64,000 nucleotides of DNA from Nocardia arthritidis NBRC 100137 (GTDB lineage Bacteria; Actinomycetota; Actinomycetes; Mycobacteriales; Mycobacteriaceae), in NCBI RefSeq assembly GCF_001612765.1, contig NZ_BDBB01000035.1:30658-94657 (forward strand), read 5' to 3'. Position 1 is the stretch's first letter. Each line of letters begins with the position of its first letter. The position numbers and the translations under genes were made by a program. Below are positions 7,845 through 16,406 of this stretch, piece after piece. The notes under the pieces are model-generated. The model worked only from the letters and a program-made list of their open reading frames with translations, had not been told where the DNA came from and searched no databases.

Positions 7845-10157
7845 ATGCCTGATGACACACGAACTGCTGAGAACGCCGGCGTGATCCTCGCCAGCGACTC
7901 CCTGGTCGCGGCATGGACGGACGAAGAGAGAGAACGGCGTTCACGGTTCTCGGAGCGAATATACGCGTTCGCGGCGCACCTACCCGCCGGGGAGACGTTG
8001 ACAGTTCGGCTCGAGACTCGCGACAAACCGGGTTCGCTACGAGTGTGTATGGTGCTGCGCACCGAGAACGGTGATCCCTCCGGCCACTTCGACGGACTCG
8101 TCGGTCTCCTCGGCGAGCCCGACAGCCCGATCGTGGGCACTGTCGAATCGGAGGTTGCGCGACCGACTCCGCCGCTGCCGCATCGCTATTCGATCCGCCG
8201 TTCCATGTTCCGCGCGGACACGCCGTCGCGGAGGCGGCCGTTGCAGCCCACATACGAGCCGCTGACGAGTTTGCGTGGTTTGTGCGCGGCGATGCTGGAC
8301 CAGCCATTCGTGCGACTCGAGGTCGTCGTCAAGCCGATCGATCCGAACGGCCGCAGCCTCGAAGACCTGGCGCGCGACGCCAACGGACCGGAGGGAATGA
8401 CCCCCGAACTGCTGACCAGCACTCTCCGGTCAGGTGGACCGTTCGTCCGCGCGACGGTGACGCTGGCGTGTAGCGATGAACCATCACCCCGGCTGCTCTC
8501 CGCAATTCGCACGATCGGAGCGCCGCTCGAGACCCAGCGTCTCGATGATTCCCGGCCGACCCCGGAAACTCTGGGCGTCCGCACCCTGGCGGCGCTGATG
8601 CGTATTCCGGTCGCGCATGAGGCATCCTTTCCCGGTTTCCCCGTCGTTCCGGCGCATTTCGTCCGTGCTCCGGAACAGGTCGTCAGCGCGGCCGCGGGCG
8701 AGGGCATTCGGCTCGGGCTGGCTCGGGATGCCAAAGGGGAGACCCTCGATGTGCTGCTGCCCGTGGCAGATTTCTCGCGCCATGTCTACATCCCCGGGCA
8801 GACCGGATCAGGTAAGTCGACGCTGCTGCGCGCCATGGCGTGTGAGGTGGCCGCCGCAGGTCACGGCATCCTGTTCATCGACCCGCACGGTGACGCCGCC
8901 GTCCGGCTCCTCGGCGACCTGCCTGCGAGCCGCACGCGCGACGTCCATTTCATCGATGCTTCCGATCTCGACGCGCCAGCGCCCATCAATCCGTTCGCCG
9001 TGTCGGATCTGTTGCAGCGAGATACAGCTCTGGCCAACGTTACGGCGATGTTCGAGGACCTCTTCGATCCCACTCAGCAGGGCATTGTGGGTCCGCGCTG
9101 GGAGTCCTGGTTCCGGATGGGGATGCTCACCCTGATCGCGGCGAAGGGGCGCAGAGCATCGCTGCTGGATGTCCCTCGCCTCTTTCTGGACAAGAAGTAC
9201 CGGACAGCTCAGCGCGCGTCGGTGAAAGAACAGTTCTTGATGGATTTCTGGGATCAGGAAATGGCCCAGACGAACGCCAACACGCTGTCCGAGGTGCTGG
9301 GCTGGTTCACCAGCAAGTTCACCGCTTTTCGGACGAATGCGGTGCTGAGAGCGGTGCTCGGCAGTGGGCACGACATGCTCGACCCGACCGAGGTTATGGA
9401 CAGCGGCAAGATCATCGTCGTTTCTCTGCAGAAAGGCGAGATCGGTGCTCCGATCGCGCAGCTGCTCGGCTACCTGTATCTCACCCGGTATTGGACGGCG
9501 GCACTGCGGCGAAGTACCGGAAAACCGTTTGCCCTCTTCGTCGACGAAGCACAGTCCTTTTCGAAAGGAGCGCTCCCGGACATCCTGGCGGAGGGACGGA
9601 AGTTCGGGCTGTACGCAGTCATAGCCAACCAGTACCTGGAGCAACTCTCCGAGCCTATTCAACACGCGCTGCTCGGGAATGTCGGCACGGTGCTGGGTTT
9701 CCGGATGGGGGACCGCGACGCGGAGCAGTTCGCCGGACGTTTCGGACCGGAATTCGCCACCGAGGCCCTGCGCCGCCTCCCCAACCACTACGCCGCGTGC
9801 TCGCTGTTGCTCAACGGTATGGTGCAGCCCGCCTTCAGTCTGGAGGGCGACCACATCTCGCGGCTGCGAGGTCGGTCGGCGAAATCCATGGAACGGCAGG
9901 TCGCATCGATCAAGAGGTCGAGTCAGTCCTTCTTCAAGAGCTCGCTGCGGACCGCGATCAAGTCACCGAAGCCCGAGGTGGACGCGAATCCGGCACCCGC
10001 GGCCGAGAGCATCACCGAATCCGAGCCCGCGGTCGCCGCGGAGGCGATAGGAACCACATGGACGCATCCCGCGGCCGGATCGTTCATCGACGCGCTGCGG
10101 GCCAAACTGAACAGGGCTCATAGCGAGAGTGGGACCGGTGATGATCGAGCTGAGTGA
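7845..10157 (+). CDS. HerA/TraD-like P-loop ATPase
   Basis: A 770-residue ATPase of the HerA/VirB4/TraD superfamily, which pump or thread DNA as hexamers. Walker A is GQTGSGKST at residues ~318-326. FIDPHGD follows the first strand, Walker B is FALFVDEAQ at ~562-570, and the downstream IANQYLEQL and GFRMGDRDAEQF segments are typical of the TraD/HerA group. The N-terminal ~300 residues have no domain I can name. The C-terminal ~120 are basic, then Ala/Pro/Glu-rich and probably disordered. The ATG at 7845 is preferred over an upstream in-frame GTG at 7806 that overlaps the preceding gene. Its 3' end overlaps the next gene by 17 nt. HerA ATPases in defence operons pair with nuclease or NADase partners, and this operon fits that pattern. 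Confidence 0.88.
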   Translation: MPDDTRTAENAGVILASDSLVAAWTDEERERRSRFSERIYAFAAHLPAGETLTVRLETRDKPGSLRVCMVLRTENGDPSGHFDGLVGLLGEPDSPIVGTVESEVARPTPPLPHRYSIRRSMFRADTPSRRRPLQPTYEPLTSLRGLCAAMLDQPFVRLEVVVKPIDPNGRSLEDLARDANGPEGMTPELLTSTLRSGGPFVRATVTLACSDEPSPRLLSAIRTIGAPLETQRLDDSRPTPETLGVRTLAALMRIPVAHEASFPGFPVVPAHFVRAPEQVVSAAAGEGIRLGLARDAKGETLDVLLPVADFSRHVYIPGQTGSGKSTLLRAMACEVAAAGHGILFIDPHGDAAVRLLGDLPASRTRDVHFIDASDLDAPAPINPFAVSDLLQRDTALANVTAMFEDLFDPTQQGIVGPRWESWFRMGMLTLIAAKGRRASLLDVPRLFLDKKYRTAQRASVKEQFLMDFWDQEMAQTNANTLSEVLGWFTSKFTAFRTNAVLRAVLGSGHDMLDPTEVMDSGKIIVVSLQKGEIGAPIAQLLGYLYLTRYWTAALRRSTGKPFALFVDEAQSFSKGALPDILAEGRKFGLYAVIANQYLEQLSEPIQHALLGNVGTVLGFRMGDRDAEQFAGRFGPEFATEALRRLPNHYAACSLLLNGMVQPAFSLEGDHISRLRGRSAKSMERQVASIKRSSQSFFKSSLRTAIKSPKPEVDANPAPAAESITESEPAVAAEAIGTTWTHPAAGSFIDALRAKLNRAHSESGTGDDRAE

Positions 10158-10851
10158 CGCCACGTTGGAGAAGCTTGGGCTGGCGGATCTGCCGTCGGAA
10201 ATCCGCCGGACCATCCTGGAAACGATGTACGAGCAACTCGAGTACCGTGTGGGAAGCGTGCTCTCCGCCGGCTTGACGGACGCGCAACTCGAGGAGTTCG
10301 AAGCGCTGATCAATACGGCGGAATACGGTTCGGGAGACGACGAGGCGGCGGCGCGTTGGCTGGCGGAGAATTGCCCCGATTATCAGACGAAGGTGGTCGA
10401 CTGCCTGAACGATCTCCAGCTGGAGATCGCCGACAACAGGATAGCGATTCGCTCGATGGTCGTGAGTGCCGCGCCGGAACCACTGATCGATTTCGTCGAG
10501 GAAGTGACGAATCATCGAGACCCGGCCCTGGCGCGGGACCTGTTCATCTACATCGGCGATCTACAGGCGATACGGAATGCCGGCGTGCGAGAGTTGCGTG
10601 CGGTGCCGGATATCAGTCCGTCGGTGGTGAAACGCATTCGAGCGCTCGCCAGGAGCGACGCCGGCCCTGTTCATACCGGGTTACCGCAGCGGCAGCGAGA
10701 TATTCTGACCGCGAAGTTCGGATCATGGGACAAGGTGCTCCGGGCATCGGACGCCGACATCCTGGCGGTGAAAGGGATCGGTCCCAGTACGCTCGCGCGG
10801 TTGCGCGGGAATCCGAACGTCCAGGACGGTGATTCGTCGCCGCCCGGCTGA
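10141..10851 (+). CDS. DUF5663-like protein with C-terminal helix-hairpin-helix motifs
   Basis: A 236-residue protein. Residues ~1-100 resemble DUF5663: LGLADLPSEIRRTILETMY, then EYRVGSVLSAGLTDAQLEEF and a WLAENCPDYQTKV segment. DUF5663 is a small helical domain usually seen beside conjugation-type ATPases. Residues ~153-170 (AVPDISPSVVKRI) and ~199-223 (ILAVKGIGPSTLARLRG) look like helix-hairpin-helix DNA-binding motifs. The start chosen is the ATG at 10141, 17 nt inside the end of the ATPase gene, so translation is coupled; an in-frame GTG at 10129 is possible. It is the last gene of the operon and is followed by a hairpin at 10877-10891. A DNA-binding adaptor for the ATPase is the simplest reading. 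Confidence 0.75.
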   Translation: MIELSDATLEKLGLADLPSEIRRTILETMYEQLEYRVGSVLSAGLTDAQLEEFEALINTAEYGSGDDEAAARWLAENCPDYQTKVVDCLNDLQLEIADNRIAIRSMVVSAAPEPLIDFVEEVTNHRDPALARDLFIYIGDLQAIRNAGVRELRAVPDISPSVVKRIRALARSDAGPVHTGLPQRQRDILTAKFGSWDKVLRASDADILAVKGIGPSTLARLRGNPNVQDGDSSPPG

Positions 10852-10876
10852 CCGGATTCGTCGCGTCCGGTAGCCG

Positions 10877-10891
10877 GGCCGGCGATCGGCC
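10877..10891. terminator. Hairpin between convergent genes
   Basis: GGCCG/CGGCC arms around a 5-nt loop, between the ends of the HhH gene (10851) and the aldo/keto reductase (10898). There is no T-tract. The stem is short, so this is only a candidate terminator. Confidence 0.35.
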
Positions 10892-10897
10892 ACTCGA

Positions 10898-11770
10898 TCA
10901 GGCGGCGGCCGACAGTGCCTCGAACTCGTCGTCCGTCAGCGTGATTCGCGCGGCGGCGATGTTCTCCTCGACGTGCGCGACGCTGGAGGTGCCGGGGATC
11001 GGCAGTATCACGGGGGAGCGGCGCAGCAGCCAGGCCAGGGCGAGCTGGGCGGGGGACGAGCCGTGGTCGGCGGAGATGGCCGCGAGCGGACCGCCGGGGG
11101 CGGCGAGTTGGCCCGTGGCGATCGGGAACCACGGGATGAAGCCGATGTTCTCCTGCTCGGCGTAGTTCAGCACGTCCTCGTCGGCGCGGTTGGCCAAGTT
11201 GTACAGGTTCTGCACCGAGACGATGGTGGCGAGTTCGCGTGCCTGGCGCAGCTGTTCGACGGTCACCTGGGAGAGGCCGATGTGCCGGATCTTGCCCTCC
11301 TGCTGGAGCGCCACGAGTTCACCCAGCTGGTCTGCCAGCGGCACCTGGGGGTCGATGCGATGCAGTTGGTACAGGTCGATGCGGTCGACGCCCAAGTGGC
11401 GCAGGCTGAGTTCGGCTTGCTGGCGAAGGTATTCGGGCCGGGCGACCGGACGCCATTCGTTGGGCCCCTGGCGCGTGAGACCGGCCTTGGTGGCGATCAC
11501 CAAGTCCTCCGGATACGGCCGCAGGGCCTCACGGATCAGCTTCTCGCTGACGAAGGGGCCATAGGAGTCGGCGGTGTCGATGAAGTTGACCCCGAGCTCG
11601 ACCGCGCGGCGCAGAACGCGTACCGCCTCGTCCGGGTCTTTGGGATCGCCCCACACCCCGGGGCCGGTCAACTGCATCGCGCCGTACCCGAGCCGATGCA
11701 CGGGAAGATCGCCGCCGATGGCGAAGGTGCCGGACGCCGCCGCGGTTTGCGCGTCGAGATCTGTGCTCAT
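10898..11770 (-). CDS. Aldo/keto reductase
   Basis: A 290-residue NADPH-dependent aldo/keto reductase that reduces aldehydes or ketones in the cytoplasm. The complete catalytic set is visible: Asp65 and Tyr70 in FIDTADSYG, Lys95 in IATKAG, and His137 in LYQLHRID. The C-terminal PIPGTSSVAHVEENIAA contributes to cofactor binding. Length and motifs fit the YdbC/oxidoreductase-type AKR group; the physiological substrate cannot be told. The start is supported by GGAAGGA upstream of the ATG. It converges on the four-gene operon and is not clearly co-transcribed with its neighbours. Confidence 0.93.
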   Translation of the reverse strand: MSTDLDAQTAAASGTFAIGGDLPVHRLGYGAMQLTGPGVWGDPKDPDEAVRVLRRAVELGVNFIDTADSYGPFVSEKLIREALRPYPEDLVIATKAGLTRQGPNEWRPVARPEYLRQQAELSLRHLGVDRIDLYQLHRIDPQVPLADQLGELVALQQEGKIRHIGLSQVTVEQLRQARELATIVSVQNLYNLANRADEDVLNYAEQENIGFIPWFPIATGQLAAPGGPLAAISADHGSSPAQLALAWLLRRSPVILPIPGTSSVAHVEENIAAARITLTDDEFEALSAAA

Positions 11771-12133
11771 GTGGATGTTCCTTCCGAAGTCGGAAACTGC
11801 GCGAATGCTCTACGGGCGTCGCGCCGGGCCGGGCGCACGCTCTCCTGCCGCAACAGCGCTGTCGCGAGGTCGATTCCCACCGCGGTGTTCGCCGGTGGCG
11901 TAAACACCCCACCAGGGTGCCCGGCCGGGCCGATATCGACACCTGCGTTCGACGTCCTGCGCATCGGCATGGCCACGGTGGATGGCACGAGCCCACCGTA
12001 CTCGGCTCACACGCAGCGAGTGGCACACCACCGAGGGACCTACATGCGACATAGCGCGGCCATGCGCCACTCGTGGGCGGGATAACCGGGACACGATCGG
12101 CGACGCGGCTTGTTTCGTCCGCGAATCGGCGGG
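11771..12133. other. Intergenic region, no gene seen
   Basis: This 363-bp stretch upstream of the aldo/keto reductase and downstream of the first double-TetR gene has no frame with a ribosome binding site. It contains the 10-bp palindrome CACCGCGGTG (11878-11887) and a long-spaced inverted repeat CGAGTGGC (12017-12024)/GCCACTCG (12066-12073). Neither can be assigned a role. It presumably holds the reductase promoter. Confidence 0.4.
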
Positions 12134-13387
12134 CTACGCCGTGGGGCCCGCCGGCCGGTCGAAGAGGATCGCCTGCATCAGGTGGATCACGCGTCGCGGC
12201 GAGCACGCCGGGTCGGCGGAGCCGAAACGCTCACCAAGATCGACCACCAGTGCGAACGCGGCGTGTACCAGCAGGCGCGCCTCGGCGGCGGACAGCTCGG
12301 GCCGCACGCCGACCAGCAGTTTGGCCCACTCCTCGACATTGAGGCGCTGGATGTTGCGCAGCACGGTGCGCTCCTCCGGCGGCACGTTGCTGATCTCGGC
12401 GTAGTAGACGAACGTGAGCTCGCGCTCGGCGAACGAGCCCGCCACATACAGCTCGATCAGGGCGTCGAGCGCTTGCTCCGGCGTCTCGGCGGCGGCGACG
12501 GCGGGTCCGATGGCGGCCGACACCCGATCCGCCGCCCGGCGGAACGCCGCCGTGAGGATGTCGCCCTTGCCGCGGTAGAACCGGTACACCGCCGAGGAGG
12601 CGGGCAGCCCGGCGGCGGTCGCGATGTCCTCCACACTGACGTTCGGGTATCCGCGCTGGTGGAACAGCTCGACCGCGCGCATCAGCAGCAATTCGTGTTT
12701 GAAGGTCAGCGGGATCTCGGTGGCGGCGAAGCTCTCGGCTTCGGCGCTACCGGCAGGCGGCAGCTCGCACGCGGCGAGTCCGCGGCAGGCCGCCGTCAGC
12801 CGCGCGGTGAGCGCCCGCACCGGGATCGACACGTGGTGGTCGCCGATGCTGCTGAGCACGCTCAGCTCCGCGGCGGCCAGCACGGAGCGGTCGGCTTTGG
12901 GCAGTGCGGGCCTGGTCTCCGCGAGCAGCGAGGTGAGCGCCGCGTTCACCCCCGCGAGTTGATCGGCCAGGGTGGCCGCGTCGGCGTCCTCCAGGTAGCG
13001 CCGCTGCCAGCGCAGCAGCGCGGCGCTGCGCCGGTTGGCGATCGCCGCCTCGATCAGAGCGTCGAGCACGCGTTCGAGTCGTCGCGCGGGGGGCAGGCCG
13101 GTGGCATCCGGCAGCCGGGCCGCTTCCTGGCTGACCGCGCCCAACCGCAGCACTTCCTCGCGGAACAGCGCGTACTTGCTCGGATAGTGGCGATACAGCG
13201 CCGCGGAGCTGATGTCGAGCCGGGAGGCGATGTCGTCCATGCTGACGCCGTGGTAGCCCAGCGCGCCGAACGCCTCGGCCGACGCGGCCGCGATCTGCGC
13301 GCGGCGGTCGCGTGGGCGGCGCCGGATCACCCGCGCCGGTGTCCCGTCCGCCGCCTTGTCCGCAGTGTGGCGGTCCTGGGCACCCAT
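12134..13387 (-). CDS. Double-HTH TetR family regulator (copy 1)
   Basis: A 417-residue protein about twice the usual TetR length because it has two TetR-type DNA-binding domains. The first is at residues ~28-76 (AFGALGYHGVSMDDIASRL, then ALYRHYPSKYALF). The second is at ~229-278 (ELFHQRGYPNVSVEDIATA, then AVYRFYRGKGDIL). Each is followed by a helical ligand-binding-like region. The arrangement matches actinobacterial acyl-CoA-type TetR regulators with fused halves. The start at 13387 places the HTH near the N-terminus; the frame is open upstream to 13447. It is a paralogue of the next gene (13537-14778), with the same order of parts and many identical stretches, so a tandem duplication is likely. 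A perfect inverted repeat at 13458-13478 lies in its upstream region. Confidence 0.9.
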   Translation of the reverse strand: MGAQDRHTADKAADGTPARVIRRRPRDRRAQIAAASAEAFGALGYHGVSMDDIASRLDISSAALYRHYPSKYALFREEVLRLGAVSQEAARLPDATGLPPARRLERVLDALIEAAIANRRSAALLRWQRRYLEDADAATLADQLAGVNAALTSLLAETRPALPKADRSVLAAAELSVLSSIGDHHVSIPVRALTARLTAACRGLAACELPPAGSAEAESFAATEIPLTFKHELLLMRAVELFHQRGYPNVSVEDIATAAGLPASSAVYRFYRGKGDILTAAFRRAADRVSAAIGPAVAAAETPEQALDALIELYVAGSFAERELTFVYYAEISNVPPEERTVLRNIQRLNVEEWAKLLVGVRPELSAAEARLLVHAAFALVVDLGERFGSADPACSPRRVIHLMQAILFDRPAGPTA

Positions 13388-13457
13388 GCCGCGATGGTAG
13401 CCCAAGCCAACGTTTGGTACACCGACGCTGCCCTGGCGGGGGAACAAGTGAATGATA

Positions 13458-13478
13458 GATCACAAAGAAGCTGTGATC
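13458..13478. promoter_or_regulatory. Inverted repeat upstream of double-TetR copy 1, putative operator
   Basis: GATCACA (13458-13464) and TGTGATC (13472-13478) are perfect 7-bp arms with a 7-nt spacer, about 70 nt upstream of the start codon at 13387. Length and symmetry suit a TetR operator. A second small repeat, CCAA-N3-TTGG, lies nearer the start at about 13403-13413. Confidence 0.45.
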
Positions 13479-13536
13479 CGACTTTCATGTCGCACTATGA
13501 GGCCGATTGATCGAGAATTCCCGATAACATAAAGGG

Positions 13537-14778
13537 CTAGCCGGCGGGCCGGCCGAACAGCACCAGCTGCATCAGCAGCCGCACCCTGTCCTGGGCGGCC
13601 AGCGGCTCGTCGCCGAAGGCGCGGCCCAGATCGACTACCACCGCGAAGGCGGCGTGCACCAGGATGCGCGCCTCCGCCGCAGCGAGTTCCGGGCGCACCT
13701 CGCGCAGCAACCGGGCCCACTCCTCGACGCTGAGCCGCTGGATATTGCGCAGCACGGTGCGCTCCTCGGCCGGAACGTGCTGGAACTCCGTGTAATACAC
13801 GAAGGTGAGCGCGCGTTCGGCGAACGATCCGGCCACATACTGCGTGATCAGCGCCGTGAGCGCGTCCTCGGAGCCGGTGGCCGCCGCCACGGCGGGGCCG
13901 ACGGCGCCGGAAACACGTTCGGCGGCCCGCCGGAACGCCGCGGCCAGGATGTCGCTCTTGCCGCGGTAGAACCGGTATACCGCCGAGGCGGCCGAGAGCC
14001 CTGCGGCCGTGGCGATGTCCTCGACACTGACGTTGGGGTAGCCGCGCTCGTGGAACAGCTCGACCGCCTTGCGCAGCAGCAGCTCGTGTTTGAAGGAGTC
14101 CGGAATCTCCACCACCGCGACCGGCTCGACCGGCCGCGTGGCGGGCAGCTTCGCGTGCGCGACCGACCAGCAGGCCGAATGTAAGAGGCGGGCAAGGGGT
14201 TTCACCGGGAGGGCGGCGTGGTGGTCGGCGATGCTGGTGATCGTGCTGAGCAGGGCGGCGCGCAGCACGCGCACGTCCTGCTCGGCGAGTTCGGGGCGCA
14301 GCGCGGCAAGTTGGCTGCCCAGCGCGCCGAGCACCGTGGCCTGCTGGTCGTTGAGTGTGGTCTGGTCATCGGGCTCGAGGTACCTGACCTCCCAGCGCAC
14401 CAGGGTGACGGTGGGGCGATTGTCGATGGTGACCGCGATCAGCGCGTCGAGCACGTGCCTGAGCCGCTGCTCGGCGGGCCAGTGCGCCGCCTCCTCGGGC
14501 AGCTCGACCGATTCGGTCATCGCCCGGCCGACGCGCAGCAGTTCTTCCCGGAACAGCGCATACTTGCTCGGATAGTGGCGGTACAGCGCCGCGGAGCTGA
14601 TGCCGAGCCCGGAGGCGATGTCGTCCATGCTCACGCCGTGGTAGCCGAGCGCGCCGAACGCGGCCGCCGACGCCGCGGCGATCTGGGCACGGCGATTCTT
14701 CGGCCTGCGCCGGATCTCCCGAGGTGCCGAGTCGCCGCTGCTCGCCTTCCGCGCCGTACGGCGATTGTCGACACTCAT
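13537..14778 (-). CDS. Double-HTH TetR family regulator (copy 2)
   Basis: A 413-residue paralogue of the adjacent 12134-13387 gene with two TetR HTH domains. One is at residues ~29-77 (FGALGYHGVSMDDIASGL) and one at ~226-276 (ELFHERGYPNVSVEDIATAA). The HTH segments are nearly identical between the copies, while the ligand-binding regions have diverged (for example EEAAHWPAEQRLRHVLDAL here against GLPPARRLERVLDAL). The start at 14778 is chosen because the HTH follows at normal distance; an ATG three codons upstream (14787) is possible. It lies between the P450 gene and copy 1, all transcribed leftward, so the P450 is a candidate target. The 290-bp region upstream contains two inverted repeats in an AT-rich stretch. 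Confidence 0.9.
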   Translation of the reverse strand: MSVDNRRTARKASSGDSAPREIRRRPKNRRAQIAAASAAAFGALGYHGVSMDDIASGLGISSAALYRHYPSKYALFREELLRVGRAMTESVELPEEAAHWPAEQRLRHVLDALIAVTIDNRPTVTLVRWEVRYLEPDDQTTLNDQQATVLGALGSQLAALRPELAEQDVRVLRAALLSTITSIADHHAALPVKPLARLLHSACWSVAHAKLPATRPVEPVAVVEIPDSFKHELLLRKAVELFHERGYPNVSVEDIATAAGLSAASAVYRFYRGKSDILAAAFRRAAERVSGAVGPAVAAATGSEDALTALITQYVAGSFAERALTFVYYTEFQHVPAEERTVLRNIQRLSVEEWARLLREVRPELAAAEARILVHAAFAVVVDLGRAFGDEPLAAQDRVRLLMQLVLFGRPAG

Positions 14779-15014
14779 GACGAACATCGTAACGACCTGG
14801 CCGTATGGCCGGGCTCGCCGCGTCACGGGATACGGCTCCCGGGGATGAGCGGCCCCCGGGAGCCGTACCTGTTCTCCGGTGCGCGCCGACATGCGACAAG
14901 GCGGGATGTGTGCGCGCCGGCGCGTCCGGAAGTCGACAACCGGAATCGGCCGAGCGCCGGGGCACCATGCGCGCCAGGCTGAAGAGATTGTCGAACATCC
15001 ATAAACTTACACCA

Positions 15015-15065
15015 TTGTATGGCCAGTACAACAGAAGATCTGATGAAGAATATGTGTTCACATAT
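15015..15065. promoter_or_regulatory. Two inverted repeats in AT-rich stretch between P450 and double-TetR copy 2
   Basis: TTGTA (15015-15019)/TACAA (15027-15031) with a 7-nt spacer, and ATATGTG (15050-15056)/CACATAT (15059-15065) with a 2-nt spacer, both perfect. They lie in a ~75-bp stretch far richer in A+T than the surroundings, upstream of copy 2 and immediately behind the P450 stop codon. They could be operators or a weak P450 terminator. Confidence 0.4.
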
Positions 15066-15068
15066 CGA

Positions 15069-16406
15069 TCAGTGGCGCGGACCGATCACCACCCGCGCCC
15101 GGCCGCCCGGCACGGTGGTGATGTTGCGGACCTCGCCGCGCTCCGGCTTGCCGCCCGCCGGCAGTGAAAGAGCGTGGCGCAAGAGGATTTCCCGCAGCAC
15201 GGTGACGCCTTCCAGTAGCGAGAATCCCGCGCCGATGCACCGCCGCACGCCCCCGCCGAACGGCAGCCAGGTGTTCGGCGCCACCTCGCCGTCGAGGAAG
15301 CGGGCCGGACGGAACTGTGCGGCGTCGGGGTAGGCATCGGCACGCCGGTGTGCGAGGACGATCGAGGTGGCGACCACGGTGCCCGCGGGGAGCCACCGTC
15401 CTCCGATCGTCATGTCCCTGGTCAGTTTTCGATTGGTGCCGGAGATGATGGTGTGCAATCGCATGGCCTCTTTGAGCACCGCGTCGAGGTACTTGTCGTC
15501 GCCCGTGCGCGCGGCCTGCGCCGCCGACCGCTGGATCTCGGGGTCGGCGGCGAGTTCGTAGAGCGCCCAGGACAGCGCCGAGGCGGTGGTCTCGTGCCCG
15601 GCCAGCAGCAGGGTGATGAGCTGGTCGCGCAGCTCGGCATCGGAGAGCGGCGCGTCGTCGTCGCCCGCGCCGACCTGGAGCAGGCGCGACAGCACATCGG
15701 TGCGCTCGGCCAGATCGGTCGCGCGCCGCCGTTCGGCGATCTCCGCGTAGAGCAGAGCGTCCACCGCCGTCAGGTTCTCGGCGAACTTCCTCCACGGCCC
15801 GATCCGGCGCAATCGGTCGCTTCTGAACCCCAGGAAGATCAGCGGGTTCAGGTGGACGATCCGGTTCAGTCGCGGGCTCAGTTCGGCTTCGGTCCGCTCG
15901 TCGGTGACGCCGAAGACCACCCGCGTGATCACCTCGAGGGTGAGCGCGTTCATCCGGTCCAGCATGCGCACCGTGGACCCGGCCGCCCAGCTCCCCGCTT
16001 CCGCCGCCGCGATCTCGGTGATGAGTGCCCGGTAGCCGCGCAGTGCCGAACCGTTGAAGGCGGGCATGAGCAACCTGCGCGCTCGCGCGTGCTCGGCCTC
16101 GTCGGTCAGCAGCAGCGAATGCGGACCCATGATCGCGCCCAAGATCTGATTGCCCTCGCCCGCGTGCAGATCGTGCGGGTCGCCCGCGAAGATCTCCTTG
16201 ATGTGTTCGGGGCGGGAGTACACCACCACGCGGTCGGCGAACGGCGGAACCCGCAGGGCGAAGACGTCGCCGTAGCGGCGCGCCATCGCGGTGAGGAAGC
16301 GGGCCCGGTCCCGCTGGAACAACACGCTCTGTACGAGCGGCGGCAACGGCGGCCCGGGCGGGAACCCCTCGTGCTCGGTCCGCTCTCGGACGTCCTGTGC
16401 GGCCAC
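15069..16406 (-). CDS. Cytochrome P450
   Basis: A 445-residue bacterial class P450 monooxygenase. The I-helix oxygen-binding motif is LLLAGHETTASAL, the K-helix E-x-x-R is in LKEAMRLH, and the heme-ligand loop is FGGGVRRCIGAG (Cys ~390). No signal peptide or membrane anchor. The GTG start at 16406 is chosen because GGAGGTGG sits 4-5 nt upstream; the longer frame to 16490 has no such site. The substrate is unknown. It is followed on the same strand by the two double-TetR genes, which are the obvious candidate regulators. No ferredoxin or ferredoxin reductase gene is adjacent. Confidence 0.95.
   Translation of the reverse strand: MAAQDVRERTEHEGFPPGPPLPPLVQSVLFQRDRARFLTAMARRYGDVFALRVPPFADRVVVYSRPEHIKEIFAGDPHDLHAGEGNQILGAIMGPHSLLLTDEAEHARARRLLMPAFNGSALRGYRALITEIAAAEAGSWAAGSTVRMLDRMNALTLEVITRVVFGVTDERTEAELSPRLNRIVHLNPLIFLGFRSDRLRRIGPWRKFAENLTAVDALLYAEIAERRRATDLAERTDVLSRLLQVGAGDDDAPLSDAELRDQLITLLLAGHETTASALSWALYELAADPEIQRSAAQAARTGDDKYLDAVLKEAMRLHTIISGTNRKLTRDMTIGGRWLPAGTVVATSIVLAHRRADAYPDAAQFRPARFLDGEVAPNTWLPFGGGVRRCIGAGFSLLEGVTVLREILLRHALSLPAGGKPERGEVRNITTVPGGRARVVIGPRH

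Noticed and set aside
12017..12073. CGAGTGGC/GCCACTCG inverted repeat with a 41-nt spacer
   Set aside because: The spacing is too long for a simple operator and it is not placed at a promoter. Such pairs are expected by chance in GC-rich DNA.
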